Shown: piece after piece, positions 27,663-37,138 of the stretch | Position numbering within the stretch: the first letter of the stretch is position 1 | How the letters are laid out: each line of letters starts with the position of its first letter | From: Dyella nitratireducens | GTDB taxonomy: Bacteria; Pseudomonadota; Gammaproteobacteria; Xanthomonadales; Rhodanobacteraceae | DNA length: 64,000 bases | Direction: 5' to 3' | Assembly: GCF_014642835.1 (NCBI RefSeq) | Contig: NZ_BMJA01000001.1 | Location: 2,328,943-2,392,942, forward strand | The notes under the pieces: model-generated | Seen by the model: the letters and a program-made list of their open reading frames with translations, nothing else | Databases searched by the model: none | What the model was told of the DNA's origin: nothing | Made by a program: the position numbers and the translations under genes

Positions 27663-28340
27663 ATGCATCGTGTAGCACTAGTCGAGGATCACGAGCGCCT
27701 TGCCGAGATGATCAAGGCGGCGCTCGCGCGCAGCGGTATTGAAACGGACATCTTCCCCGACGCCGCCGCTGCGCTGTATGCGCTGGCGCGATTCGAATTC
27801 GCGCTGCTGGTGCTGGATCGTGGTTTGCCGGACGGCGATGGCATCAAACTGCTGCGCCGATTGCGCGCCAGCGGCGCGACCCTTCCATGCCTGATGCTGA
27901 CTGCCAGGGACGCGATCCATGATCGCATTGAAGGACTCGAAAGCGGAGCCGACGATTATTTGACCAAGCCCTTTTCCATGGAAGAACTGGTGGCGCGCGT
28001 CCGTTCCCTGATGCGTCGCCCTTCGGCCATGGCGCCACTTACGCCGGATTTTGCTGGGCTGACCGTCGATCCGGAACGCGCCTGCATGGGTTGCGAGGGC
28101 GAGTGGGTATCGCTATCGCCGTCCGAGCTGCAGATCATTCTGCGCATGGTGTCGGCGGGCGGAAACGTCGTCCGTCACGCGCAGCTGGAGCACGCCGCCT
28201 GGGGTTTGCATGACGACGTTACGCCGAATGCCCTTGATGTGGCGCTTCATCGCTTGCGCAAGAAATTGTCCGCCATCGATGCCGGCATCAAGATCGTGAA
28301 TGTGCGCGGCATTGGCTACCAATTGCAGAAAGACGTCTAA
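27663..28340 (+). CDS. OmpR-family response regulator
   Basis: 225 residues: receiver domain (1-118) with acidic pocket Glu8/Asp9, phospho-acceptor Asp52 (VLDRGLPDGDG), Thr (LTAR) and Lys (DYLTKPFS); then a winged-helix trans_reg_C domain (about 130-222) ending in NVRGIGYQL, typical of OmpR/PhoB members. It follows mipA by 9 bp and precedes its kinase by 28 bp. Transcription factor controlled by the kinase at 28369; the likely target is its own operon, including mipA (inference). Confidence 0.93.
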   Translation: MHRVALVEDHERLAEMIKAALARSGIETDIFPDAAAALYALARFEFALLVLDRGLPDGDGIKLLRRLRASGATLPCLMLTARDAIHDRIEGLESGADDYLTKPFSMEELVARVRSLMRRPSAMAPLTPDFAGLTVDPERACMGCEGEWVSLSPSELQIILRMVSAGGNVVRHAQLEHAAWGLHDDVTPNALDVALHRLRKKLSAIDAGIKIVNVRGIGYQLQKDV

Positions 28341-28368
28341 AAATCTCCGATATCAAGCCGGCAACATC

Positions 28369-29784
28369 ATGACCATCTCACTCGATGCACCCCAGGCACA
28401 CGTTAACGAACCGCCGCTATCGGTGATGCGTCAACGCTCGCTGTTCGATAGCCTTTCCTCGCGGCTGCTAGCGACGTGCCTGCTGGCCTTGGCGCTGAGT
28501 CTCGCTGTCGTTCTGACGGGCATCGAGTACGTGTTTGCACACTATTCTGCCGAAGTGTTTGCGAGCGAACTGATCGGGGAGGCGGCCCATCGCTTGGCCA
28601 AGTCCGTGCAGTTCGATGCGCAAGGGCGGCCTGTCTCGGTCCCGATATCGCCGAAAATCGAACAGTTTCGTGCGGCGTTTGCGGAGCAGACGGGGTATCA
28701 AGTCGTGGACGAGTTCGGCGATGTGGCGCTGGCGTCGATGCCCATGATCGTTTCCGTGCCGCATGAGGGCGACTGGATGACGACGCAGCGCTCGCGCTTT
28801 GAAAGCGCCGGCAAGGTGTTTTATGTGGAAACCGTGCCTATCCCTGGTGCACGCAGACCCTATTTCCTGCAGGTTGTCACCAGCGAGGTGTTTGATACGG
28901 CGCTTATCCGGCTCAGGCTGGGGACGGTTCCCAAAGTGATCGGGATCAGTTTTCTGGTGGCTGCGCTGATCTTCGGCGTCACCATGCTGGTGACGCTGCG
29001 ACGCCTGGTGAAACCGATCCGGGAAGCTTCGCAAGCCGCTGCCGGCATCACGCCACAGAATCTGACGGCGCGGTTGTCGCTGCAAAGCATTCCCAGCGAG
29101 ATGCGTCCGCTGGTTGATTCGTTCAACGATGCACTGGGCAGGTTGGAAGAAGGCTATCTCGCGCAACAAACCTTTCTCGCTGCGGCTGCCCATGAATTGC
29201 AGACGCCATTGACTCTGATTCGCGGCCAGATAGAAATGCAGCCGGTTTCACCTGACACCCATCAGATCCTGCATGACGTCGATACGATGTCCAGGCAGGT
29301 TCGCCAGCTGTTGCATCTGATGGAAGCCAGTGTGCTGCAAAACTACGAGTTTTCGCAGGTCGATCTGGAGCATGTGGTGTGCGATGTCACGTCCCATCTG
29401 GCGCGCAGTGCAGCGGCGCGCGGCGTGACGATGGAAACCAGCCTGCGCGCCCCCGGCATGCAGATCAGAGCGGACGAGGGCGGGTTGTTCATCCTTCTGA
29501 AAAACCTACTGGAGAACGCGCTGGCTTTTGCGCCCAGGGGTTCTACCGTCGTGATCATGGCCGATACATCCTCGATCTCGGTAAGCGACGAAGGGCCCGG
29601 CATCGATGAAGCGCATCTGCCTTTCATCTTCAGCCGGTTCTGGCGTTCACCGAACAACAAGACCGAAGGGTCCGGGCTGGGTTTGGCCATCTGCAAAGAA
29701 ATCGTGCTCGCGCATGGATGGAAGCTGGCCGCCGAGCGCACCCAGCCGGGCACACTGTTCACCATCCACTTGTTGAGATCGTGA
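28369..29784 (+). CDS. Membrane sensor histidine kinase
   Basis: 471 residues from ATG 28369. Two transmembrane helices (about 35-57 and 186-206) enclose a periplasmic sensor of about 130 residues; a HAMP-like linker follows. The H-box (AAAHELQTPLTLIRGQ) has His275. The ATPase domain shows N box (LLENALAFAP), DEGPGID and GSGLGLAIC. It is the cognate kinase of the regulator at 27663. Of the QseC/PhoQ-like class; signal unknown. The neighbouring MipA suggests an envelope-stress or antimicrobial stimulus (inference). Confidence 0.92.
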   Translation: MTISLDAPQAHVNEPPLSVMRQRSLFDSLSSRLLATCLLALALSLAVVLTGIEYVFAHYSAEVFASELIGEAAHRLAKSVQFDAQGRPVSVPISPKIEQFRAAFAEQTGYQVVDEFGDVALASMPMIVSVPHEGDWMTTQRSRFESAGKVFYVETVPIPGARRPYFLQVVTSEVFDTALIRLRLGTVPKVIGISFLVAALIFGVTMLVTLRRLVKPIREASQAAAGITPQNLTARLSLQSIPSEMRPLVDSFNDALGRLEEGYLAQQTFLAAAAHELQTPLTLIRGQIEMQPVSPDTHQILHDVDTMSRQVRQLLHLMEASVLQNYEFSQVDLEHVVCDVTSHLARSAAARGVTMETSLRAPGMQIRADEGGLFILLKNLLENALAFAPRGSTVVIMADTSSISVSDEGPGIDEAHLPFIFSRFWRSPNNKTEGSGLGLAICKEIVLAHGWKLAAERTQPGTLFTIHLLRS

Positions 29785-29798
29785 TCGGCCAAAACAAA

Positions 29799-29826
29799 AC
29801 CGCCGCGATGCTTCCATCGCAGCGGT
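29799..29826 (+). terminator. Hairpin after the kinase gene
   Basis: Stem of ACCGC and GCGATG paired with CATCGC and GCGGT (one mismatch), CTTC loop, then CCTCAGCTTTT. Located 14 bases after the stop; a plausible terminator for the mipA-kinase operon. Confidence 0.55.
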
Positions 29827-29838
29827 CCTCAGCTTTTA

Positions 29839-29921
29839 CGTAGGTTGGGTTAGCGTAGCGTAACCCAACGATGCCATTTGGTTCGGGAATGTTGGGTTAC
29901 GCTGCGCTAACCCAACCTACG
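29839..29921. repeat. Family C inverted repeat, copy 2
   Basis: Best copy of the family: arms of 31 bp (29839-29869 and 29891-29921) beginning CGTAGGTTGGGTTAGCG. It lies between two convergent genes and ends 11 bases from the DUF4142 stop. Confidence 0.9.
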
Positions 29922-29932
29922 CGGGATGCGCC

Positions 29933-30568
29933 TTACCAAGGCGCTGCCACCAGTGAAATGGGTTCCCAGAACACCGGCGCTTTCGAGCCACCGTGCGTAT
30001 CAGCGGAAGCCACTGCTTCCTGATGGTGCGGCACCGTCCAACCGGCCGAACGCAGTACCGCCATGGCGACCATCAGGTCGCCGCGCAGTGTGGGAATAGC
30101 GTCGTGGGCAAAACCTATCAGTGCGGCATTGGTTGAACTGATCTTCACGGCCTCATAGGCGGAGATCATGCGGCAATGGCTGCGTACTGCGGTGCTGGCG
30201 AAGGTCTTGTCGAACGCGTCGCCGCTGAGCGCCTGCATGCGATCCATCGTCGGGCTGTTCTCCGCTGTCTGGCTGGCATGCTCGTTGCTGCCTGCCAGTA
30301 ATTGCGTCATGCGTGCGCTGAGCGCGGTGCGTTCCTGAATGATCGTGTTGGCCAGTTGCAGCACCCGCGGGTTGGTGGACTTGGCCAGGGCCAGCTTGGC
30401 CATCGCGACCTGGCTGTCGTTGTCGTTCATGGCGCGGGTGAGGAAGGCCTGCTCATCGGCGTTCAACGGCTGGGTGGCATCAGCGGCTTGTGCAAGTCCC
30501 GCTGCCAGCGTCATCCATACCAGCACCAGCGAGATGGGAACGAACCGGTAGAAACGTACAACGCGCAT
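29933..30568 (-). CDS. DUF4142 exported protein (ferritin-like helical fold)
   Basis: 211 residues with a signal peptide (about 1-28, ending AAGLAQAADA). The mature part is helical: LNADEQAFLTRAMNDNDSQVAMAKLALAKSTNPRVLQLANTII, which is the DUF4142 pattern, and a long C-terminal helix pair around HDAIPTLRGDLMVAMAVL. DUF4142 proteins are periplasmic; their function is not settled. Convergent with the two-component operon and upstream of nothing on its strand; own promoter presumably near 30600. Confidence 0.8.
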   Translation of the reverse strand: MRVVRFYRFVPISLVLVWMTLAAGLAQAADATQPLNADEQAFLTRAMNDNDSQVAMAKLALAKSTNPRVLQLANTIIQERTALSARMTQLLAGSNEHASQTAENSPTMDRMQALSGDAFDKTFASTAVRSHCRMISAYEAVKISSTNAALIGFAHDAIPTLRGDLMVAMAVLRSAGWTVPHHQEAVASADTHGGSKAPVFWEPISLVAAPW

Positions 30569-30714
30569 GACGTATCGCCTTTATGGCTGAGCTGGACCCC
30601 TTACGGTTCTCAATCTGAACTTAGAGAAGTTCAAAAGGTGTTTAGAATTCGTCAGACTATTATGGGACTGCGCGAACAAGCACTTTTTGCTTCAGCCAAT
30701 GCTCTCTTAAGTGT

Positions 30715-31848
30715 CTAGGCGTGCACTGGGCGGCGATGGCGCATTAACAACTGCCAGGCGGCGAACTCCGCAGCAATCACCATCATGCAACTCACCGGCG
30801 GCCACCATAGATAGCCGCCGCGCAGCAGGACGATGCTCAGTACCAGCACCAGCGTCATGCTGATCCATAACAGCAGCCAGTTCCGCCCGATGCCGGGCAA
30901 TCCGTAGAGCAGCAAAGGAAGCGTCAGCATGGCGGCGGCCAGCGCGAACTCGCGCAGAAAGCCGAGCGGCGTGACGAGCATGCCGCGTTCCAGCGATTCC
31001 AATACGTTCGCCTGATATTCCACACCCGGCATGGGTGAGTCGGGTGTCTGCAGAATGTCGCCAAGGCCTTCGGCGGTGGCGCCGATCAGCACCCAGCGAT
31101 CCTTGAGCAAGCTCGCCGGCACGCGGTTGTTGAGTACGTCCGCGTACGACAGCCGCCCGAACGTGCCGGCAGGGCCGGCGTAGCGCAGCAACACGTAGTC
31201 GTCGCGCATCCACAAATAGGGCGATGCGTCGTTGCGCTCGGGATCATGCAAACCGGGCAGTGCACTATTGGACGTGGTATGACCAAGCTGCAGCAGCGCC
31301 AAGGCCAGCGAGGGCCAGTAAGGACTGCCCAGGCCGGCTTTGAGGTACGCACCACGCACCCGCTCGTCGTTGTCCTTGGCGACATCCACTTGTCCCAACG
31401 CTGCCACGCTCTGCGCGATGCCGCTGACCGGCAACGCTTCCTGCAGCGGGCCGCCAAGTGTCACGGCTTCCGCAAACACCGGCAGCACCACCTTGCCGCT
31501 GCGGTGAATGGCAGCGGCGACTTGTGCGTCGTCGTTGGGATCATTGGAAGGCGTGGACATGGTGATGTCCATGCCGATGCCGCGCACGCCATCGGCGGCA
31601 AGGCGGTCGATCAGTTGCGCGTGTACCGAACGCGGCCAAGGGAAGCGCCCGACTTCGTCCAGGCTCTTGGGGTCGATCGCGACGATGACGACGTGGTCGT
31701 CCGGCGTGTAGCGCCAGTAGCGTGCATTCAAGTCGTAGAGCGCGTTGTCCAGCGGTACGGTGACACCGCTGACGATCAACAGTACGAGCAGGCCGACGCC
31801 GGCCATCCAGAGCATGCCGCGGACGAGCCAGGCGAAGGTGGTGGGCAT
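30715..31848 (-). CDS. CHASE2-domain membrane sensor without visible output domain
   Basis: 377 residues. An N-terminal transmembrane helix (about 9-29) precedes a large extracytoplasmic CHASE2 domain (about 30-290; VIVAIDPKSLDEVGRFPWPRSVHAQL, ADGVRGIGMDITMS, LLKDRWVLIGATAEGLGDI, PMPGVEYQANVLESL are typical). Three C-terminal helices (about 295-365) end the protein with only a short cytoplasmic tail. CHASE2 is normally joined to a cyclase, kinase or GGDEF output, which is missing here. It follows the FecR-like gene on the same strand, a common pairing, with a family A repeat between them. It probably signals through a partner. Confidence 0.85.
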   Translation of the reverse strand: MPTTFAWLVRGMLWMAGVGLLVLLIVSGVTVPLDNALYDLNARYWRYTPDDHVVIVAIDPKSLDEVGRFPWPRSVHAQLIDRLAADGVRGIGMDITMSTPSNDPNDDAQVAAAIHRSGKVVLPVFAEAVTLGGPLQEALPVSGIAQSVAALGQVDVAKDNDERVRGAYLKAGLGSPYWPSLALALLQLGHTTSNSALPGLHDPERNDASPYLWMRDDYVLLRYAGPAGTFGRLSYADVLNNRVPASLLKDRWVLIGATAEGLGDILQTPDSPMPGVEYQANVLESLERGMLVTPLGFLREFALAAAMLTLPLLLYGLPGIGRNWLLLWISMTLVLVLSIVLLRGGYLWWPPVSCMMVIAAEFAAWQLLMRHRRPVHA

Positions 31849-31949
31849 CAGCGGTGCTCCCTCTCCCCTTCGGGGTTAACGGCTGATCTTGCTGCGGCGG
31901 TTAAAAGTGGCATGCGTCAGTCTGAGCCTGGCGGAATACGTAACCTTGC

Positions 31950-32080
31950 CTCGCCGTCATTCCGGCGAAGGCCGGAATCCAGTACAAACACGCTGTGCGA
32001 AGCACTCAACATCTTATGTGTGCCGTGTCCTTCGGACGCGTATTTAAACTGGATTCCGGCTTTCGCCGGAATGACGAGCG
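31950..32080. repeat. Family A inverted repeat, copy 3
   Basis: Arms around 31954-31984 and 32048-32077; centre related to copy 2 (GTGCGAAGCACTCAAC and GTCCTTCGGACGCGTA). It separates the CHASE2 and FecR-like genes. Confidence 0.9.
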
Positions 32081-32112
32081 CTTCGATTTGAGCTTGAGGA
32101 CTTATGTTGTCC

Positions 32113-33768
32113 TCATAACAACAACCACAACACCACGCCGCCACCCGCAGCAGCGACACCAATCCGGCACGTCAAACAACCTCCCAATCGAATCTTCTGC
32201 ACCGCGCCCCAAGGCCCGGCGTAACCATCGGTATCGATCGTCTGCACCCGCACATACCACGTGCCGGACCCAGGCTTCTTGGTTTGCAGCAGCGGCTGAT
32301 CCAGCGTCTGGTCGATCTGCGGATGCGCAAAGTCGGGATGGCGGTCGAGCTGGATGTGATAGCGCTGTCCCGCTGTGCCGGCTGGCCAGCCGAGGCTCAC
32401 GGCGTTCTTCGACGACTTCGGCTTGCCGACTTCCGGTGCAAGGGGTTGCGGCACCAGGTCGAACGGCATCGGGTCGGTGAAGGGGCCAAGCTTGCCCGTC
32501 TTGCTGCGCGTGGCGATGCGCCAGTAGTAGTGGCCGTACGGCAACGTATTGGGTGCACGTACGTTGTCGCCGGTGAGCTGTGTTTCGCTGGCCAGCGGTT
32601 GGGCGAATGAGTCATCGCCGGCGAGCTGCCATACGTACGAGGCAGCTTCCAGGCTTTCCGTCCAATGAAAGCGCGGACGCGTATCGCGCACCTTGCTGCC
32701 GGGCAGCGGCTCGATCACCAGCGGCGGCTGGGGATGGGCGTTGATGTGCAGCAGGCACACACCATCGTCGCCTTCCAGTTGTTGTGCATCGATGCCGCGC
32801 ACGCGCACGGCGTAATCGCCATCCGGCACGTCGGGCAGACTCAGTTGCGCGGCGCTGGTGACGTGATCGAGCAGCAGCACGGCGAATTGGTCGTTCGGCG
32901 CCAACTGCACGCGATAGTGCGCGGCGCCATCAAGCGGCGCCCAAGCGAGCACGAACGGCAGTTTGTTTACGGCTTGCACGGGACAGTGGAGCGTTGGTGC
33001 GGACAGCAGACGTTGCGCTTGGGTGGGCTTGGCGCCATCGCTCACGGCAACGCCGTGCTCCTTGGGCACCAGCACATGCGCTTGATCGCCGCCTACGTCC
33101 ACACGGCCGGTCAACACTTCGGTGCGCGACTGGCCTTGGTCGGCGGTGACGCGGAAGTGCGTACCGCGCACGCTGGAAATCGTTCCCGGCGTTTCCACGC
33201 TGAAATGCGCACCCACGCCGGTCATCGGCGTCACCGCATTGGTGACGCGGCCGTGCTGCAGGCGCAGGCGCGTGTCGACCATGCCGGTGCGGCCGTAAGC
33301 GCTCATCTGGTCCAGATCCAGCGCGCTGTTTTCTTCCATCAGCACCCGCGAGCCGTCGGCAAACTGCAGAGTGAGGCTGGTGTTGGCATCGGTGCTCAGA
33401 TGGGCGCCGTAGCCGAGCGTCATGCCGGGTGTGACGTTTTCCGCCTGCGTTTCACCGGGCTGTTGCACGTGGGCGCTACCCATCACCGCCACCACCGTGG
33501 CGCTCGCCGGCTGCACGCGCAGCCAGGCGATCGGCACGCGCAGTGTCATGCCCGGCGGCAAGTGATACGGATCGGCCACCTTGTTGTACGCCTGCAGTTT
33601 CTGCCAGGGCACGTCAGGTTTGAGATAGCGGCTGGAAAGATCCCAGATGTTGTCCTGCGGCCGGACGCGGTAAGTCCAGTCAGCAGCAAAAAGCATGGGT
33701 GCGATCGAGACAAGCAAGAGCAGCGCGGCCAGCCGTGGCAGCAACCTGTTACGGGTGGGATACATCAT
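32113..33768 (-). CDS. LysM-FecR protein with fibronectin-like repeats
   Basis: 551 residues. Signal peptide (about 1-28, ending APMLFAAD); LysM-like segment (about 30-82, YRVRPQDNIWDLSSRYL...LPPGMTLRVP); FecR domain (about 95-215, with DGSRVLMEENSALDL and VETPGTISSVRGTHFRV); two or three Ig/FNIII-like segments (about 260-520); and a C-terminal hydrophobic tail (VAAAGGGVVLWLLL). Periplasmic and membrane-held, presumably binding peptidoglycan and sensing or holding the CHASE2 partner. It is not next to a FecI sigma factor, so a classical FecIR role is unlikely. ATG 33765 is an equally good start, given AGGGGG just upstream. Confidence 0.87.
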   Translation of the reverse strand: MMYPTRNRLLPRLAALLLLVSIAPMLFAADWTYRVRPQDNIWDLSSRYLKPDVPWQKLQAYNKVADPYHLPPGMTLRVPIAWLRVQPASATVVAVMGSAHVQQPGETQAENVTPGMTLGYGAHLSTDANTSLTLQFADGSRVLMEENSALDLDQMSAYGRTGMVDTRLRLQHGRVTNAVTPMTGVGAHFSVETPGTISSVRGTHFRVTADQGQSRTEVLTGRVDVGGDQAHVLVPKEHGVAVSDGAKPTQAQRLLSAPTLHCPVQAVNKLPFVLAWAPLDGAAHYRVQLAPNDQFAVLLLDHVTSAAQLSLPDVPDGDYAVRVRGIDAQQLEGDDGVCLLHINAHPQPPLVIEPLPGSKVRDTRPRFHWTESLEAASYVWQLAGDDSFAQPLASETQLTGDNVRAPNTLPYGHYYWRIATRSKTGKLGPFTDPMPFDLVPQPLAPEVGKPKSSKNAVSLGWPAGTAGQRYHIQLDRHPDFAHPQIDQTLDQPLLQTKKPGSGTWYVRVQTIDTDGYAGPWGAVQKIRLGGCLTCRIGVAAAGGGVVLWLLL

Positions 33769-33850
33769 TCCCCCTGAGAACCATCAAGACGCCCCCTGTT
33801 CGTCATGGGCCGGCAACAGCGTGCAACCTTGGTCCTAAGGTTTGCTAGCG

Positions 33851-33861
33851 GTGCCGAATGG
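33851..33861 (-). promoter_or_regulatory. CCATTCGGCAC block upstream of the LysM-FecR gene
   Basis: On the minus strand CCATTCGGCAC preceded by AATTCCCCCA, 83 bases before the ATG. The same block occurs upstream of both S53 protease genes. Confidence 0.45.
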
Positions 33862-33989
33862 TGGGGGAATTGTGCGGGATGTGGGGGCGGGGTGCTACCG
33901 CTTTGTAAGTTCAGGGAGGTATTGCAGAAACAGACTTGCAATTACTTGCATCTTGGGCAAGGACAGTGTGCTTGCGTGATGACTCGTAT

Positions 33990-34111
33990 CGTCATTCCGG
34001 CGAAAGCCGGAATCCAGTTCAATAAACCGTGCGAAGCACACCGAAAGTTTTTATGTTGAGTGCTGCGCACAGCGTATTTGCACTGGATTCCGGCTTTCGC
34101 CGGAATGACGG
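33990..34111. repeat. Family A inverted repeat, copy 4
   Basis: Arms 33990-34018 and 34082-34110 with the GTCATTCCGGCGAAAGCC core; centre partly related to copies 2 and 3 (CCGTGCGAAGCAC). Confidence 0.9.
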
Positions 34112-34149
34112 CAGAGTGTGATGGGGGCTTTTCCCTGGAGAGCGCCCCT

Positions 34150-37092
34150 TCACCCCTGAGGGGAAAGGGCGCTGTTGGCGGGATGGGTTTGAGCTGCCAG
34201 TTCCGACAGCATCTGCTGCAAGCTTTGCAGATAACCAGGCAATCGTCGCAGCGCGTCGTCGGCCGAGTCGCCGCCAAGCGCCGCCATCAATTCGCGCCCT
34301 TCCGCAACCACTCCCCCGTTCGTAAAAAGCTGCAACGCACCCAGCATCCGGTGCAAGGTGCGCTGCGCCTGCGCGCCGTCACCTTGTGCCATGGCACGCT
34401 CCAGTTTCTCGATATCCGGGCCGCTGGTCCTAAGCATCGCCTGCAGCATTTCCGCACGCAGGTCTTCCATGCCCGGCGCGGCGAATACGTCGTCGAACAA
34501 CGATGCTTCTGTCTTGGCTGCATCGACCACGCGCGGCGCCCACATGCCCAGCTTTTCCTCCAGCTGGCGCAGTTGCACGGGCTTGCTCAGGTAATCGTCC
34601 ATGCCTGCTTCGTGGCAGCGTTCGATTTCGCCGTCGAGCGCGTTGGCGGTCATGGCGATCACGGGCAGGCGGGTGGCGCGCTGGATGGACGATTCGTGCT
34701 GGCGCCAGGCCGCGGCCAATTCGTAGCCATTCATCAACGGCATCTGGCAGTCGGTGAGCAGCATGGCGTAATCGCGCTGGCGCAAGGCATCCAGCGCAGC
34801 GCGGCCGTCGCCGACGACATCGCAGGACCAACCCAGGAGCGCAAGCTGGCGGCGGATCAACGCTTGGCTGATCGGATGATCTTCCGCCACCAGAACACGG
34901 CCCGTGGCATGTGACGTGTCCACCGGCGTCGCCATCACGCGCGGAGCCATCTCGCGCGGAGCGGATGCCGGCGGCTTCAGCGTTTGCGCGCAAACCCGCG
35001 CCACGGACTGCCATTTCAGCGGATTGGTGTTGAGCCACAGGCGCTCGTCGCGGGGGCCGCTGATGCCGTTCGCACTGGCGTCGACCAGGACCGGCTGTGC
35101 AGCAATCATCGCCGCGCTGTCGTGATCATCGTGATGGATAAAGAGCAGATTGGCCGCCACGCCACGGCGCATGGGTTGCGTCGGCGGAATCTGCTCCACC
35201 GTCAAGCCCAGTGCGGTGAGGTGGGCGGCGAGGGCATTGGCCGTCCCGACCGAAGCGAGCCGCACGATCGCATGCCGGCCGGCCAACTCTGCAAGACGTT
35301 CGACCTCGCGTTGCGCTACTGGCAGACGCAGTTCCAGCGTCACCTTGGTGCCTTCGCCCAGCCGGCTGCTGAGCTCAATGCTGCCGCCCATCAATTGCAC
35401 CAGGTGCCGGCAGATCGCCAGGCCCAGCCCGGTGCCGCCGTAGCGACGCGTGGTCCACGATTCGGCCTGCGAGAACGGCGTGAACAGGTTGGCCTGCTTG
35501 TCGGCGGCGATGCCGATACCCGTGTCTGTAACGCTGATGCGCACACGTTGCGCGTGGCCGTCGTCGCCCATCACGCGCAGGCTCACGGCAACATGGCCGC
35601 GCTCCGTGAACTTCACCGCGTTGTTCAGCAGGTTCATCAGCACCTGCCGGATGCGCACGCTGTCGCCCAGCAGCTTGCCGGCCAGCGTGGCATCCGCGCC
35701 GACATCGATGGCCAGGCCTTTCTTGTGTGCGGAGCCGGTCATCATGCCGGCCACGTTGTCGATCAGTGTGCGCAGGTCGAGCGGTGCGTCGTCCAGGCGC
35801 ACGTTGCCGGCTTCCAGCTTGGAGAAATCCAGCACATCGTTGAGTACCTGCAGCAGTACGCCGGCGGAGTCTTCCACTGCATGGACCAGTTCATGCTGTT
35901 CTTCATTCAACGGCGTACGGCCGAGCAACTCGAGCATGCCGATCACGCCGTTCATCGGCGTGCGGATTTCGTGGCTCATGGTGGCAAGGAAGTCGGCCTT
36001 GGCCTTGGACGCGCGCTCGGCGGCATCACGCGCAGCGAGCAGGGTCTGGTTATGCGCATTGATGCTGGTGGTGTCGATGACGTAGCCGATCCACTCCAGT
36101 TGGTGGTCGGAGAGTTGGCGCGTGCCCATCACCAGGTGGATCCAGCGCAGGCCTTCCGCCCCATACGCGCGAAAATCCAGCGTGACGGTGCCGCGGTGGC
36201 GGGTCGCGCGCTGCATCAGGCGGCGCAGGGTAGGGGCATCCTCCGGGTGAATGCGGTCGTGGAACGGCCAGTCGCGCAGCACGTCGTCCTGTTCCAGCAG
36301 ATCGGCTTGCTCCAAGCCGAATAGCGCGTGCAGATGGCCGGCGAGAAAGGCCAGCCGCGGCTGGTGGTCGTTACCGCGGCGCACGGCGAACACCACCACG
36401 GGAATACGCTGGGTGATGTCGCGCAGGCTTTGCTCGGTGGCGCGTGCGGCCAATTCGACCTGGCGGTACTCGGTGATGTCCAGCAGCATGGCGATGGAGC
36501 CGTTCACGCTGCCGTCCGGCGCGTGCGTGGGTGCTTCGAGCAACAGGCCGGTGCGCTGGCGGCCGTCGCTGCTGAGGTAATCCAGTTCGCAGCGCTGCAC
36601 CTTGTTCTCGCGCAGCGCATCGAGGCTCGATTGCTGCAGGCGCTGGATGGCCGGCGTGCCGTCAGCCAGCGGCACCCAGCGCTGGGTTGGCAGTTCGAGA
36701 CTGCTGTGCCCCACCATGTGTGCCGGTTCGATGCCAAGCCGCAGTTCGCACGCGCGGTTGAGTGCCAGGTAGGCGCCTGCTGCATCCTTGATCAAGACCG
36801 GAAACGGCACCGCATCCAGCTGCGCCTGCATCACCGCGGTCTGTCGTTGAAGCGCGCGTTCCGCTTGCGCCAGCTTCTCCCGTTGCACGAACAACATGCG
36901 CAGTACCGCCAGCGCGAGCAGGGCGGTAAGGCTGAGCAAGGCGGCAAGCACCACGACCGCCATGGCAATCGGGCTGGCATCGAACCAGCCGGTGGCCGCA
37001 TCGCTGAGGAGTAGGGCTAGGGTCACGTGATAAAGGAAGGTTTTGTCCCTGAGTAGCCGGCATCGCTGGCGGCTGTGGGCGCATGATGCCAT
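34150..37092 (-). CDS. Hybrid sensor histidine kinase (PAS-PAS-HisKA-HATPase-REC-Hpt)
   Basis: 980 residues. One or two membrane helices (about 20-68); PAS-like domains about 80-200 and 225-345; HisKA with His374 (MSHEIRTPMNGVIGM); HATPase with N box (LLNNAVKFTERG), DTGIGI and GTGLGLAICRH (to about 600); a degenerate middle segment (about 610-730); receiver with Asp781 (LLTDCQMP) and Lys (YLSKPV); Hpt-like end with His914 (TLHRMLGALQLF). It is the phosphorelay type that passes phosphate His-Asp-His to a separate regulator. The LuxR-type gene diverging 46 bp away is the obvious receiver. No good ribosome site is seen for ATG 37092. Confidence 0.9.
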   Translation of the reverse strand: MASCAHSRQRCRLLRDKTFLYHVTLALLLSDAATGWFDASPIAMAVVVLAALLSLTALLALAVLRMLFVQREKLAQAERALQRQTAVMQAQLDAVPFPVLIKDAAGAYLALNRACELRLGIEPAHMVGHSSLELPTQRWVPLADGTPAIQRLQQSSLDALRENKVQRCELDYLSSDGRQRTGLLLEAPTHAPDGSVNGSIAMLLDITEYRQVELAARATEQSLRDITQRIPVVVFAVRRGNDHQPRLAFLAGHLHALFGLEQADLLEQDDVLRDWPFHDRIHPEDAPTLRRLMQRATRHRGTVTLDFRAYGAEGLRWIHLVMGTRQLSDHQLEWIGYVIDTTSINAHNQTLLAARDAAERASKAKADFLATMSHEIRTPMNGVIGMLELLGRTPLNEEQHELVHAVEDSAGVLLQVLNDVLDFSKLEAGNVRLDDAPLDLRTLIDNVAGMMTGSAHKKGLAIDVGADATLAGKLLGDSVRIRQVLMNLLNNAVKFTERGHVAVSLRVMGDDGHAQRVRISVTDTGIGIAADKQANLFTPFSQAESWTTRRYGGTGLGLAICRHLVQLMGGSIELSSRLGEGTKVTLELRLPVAQREVERLAELAGRHAIVRLASVGTANALAAHLTALGLTVEQIPPTQPMRRGVAANLLFIHHDDHDSAAMIAAQPVLVDASANGISGPRDERLWLNTNPLKWQSVARVCAQTLKPPASAPREMAPRVMATPVDTSHATGRVLVAEDHPISQALIRRQLALLGWSCDVVGDGRAALDALRQRDYAMLLTDCQMPLMNGYELAAAWRQHESSIQRATRLPVIAMTANALDGEIERCHEAGMDDYLSKPVQLRQLEEKLGMWAPRVVDAAKTEASLFDDVFAAPGMEDLRAEMLQAMLRTSGPDIEKLERAMAQGDGAQAQRTLHRMLGALQLFTNGGVVAEGRELMAALGGDSADDALRRLPGYLQSLQQMLSELAAQTHPANSALSPQG

Positions 37093-37138
37093 GTCGGCCG
37101 GGGGAGAGATGGCGCGTTCTTTCGGTAGAATCCTACTT

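Larger units (their letters stand above)
33769..34149. other. Intergenic region with regulatory block and repeat
   Basis: 381 bp between two minus-strand genes. It holds the CCATTCGGCAC block (33851-33861) and family A repeat copy 4 (33990-34111). No ORF is supported. Confidence 0.6.

Noticed and set aside
27663-29784. Assignment of the two-component pair to PhoPQ or QseBC
   Set aside because: Domain layout fits many systems and no specific sensor or operon partner supports a named pair; left without gene symbols.
34984-36324. 446-codon plus-strand open frame opposite the hybrid kinase
   Set aside because: The kinase frame contains H-box, N box and receiver motifs; the opposite frame does not.
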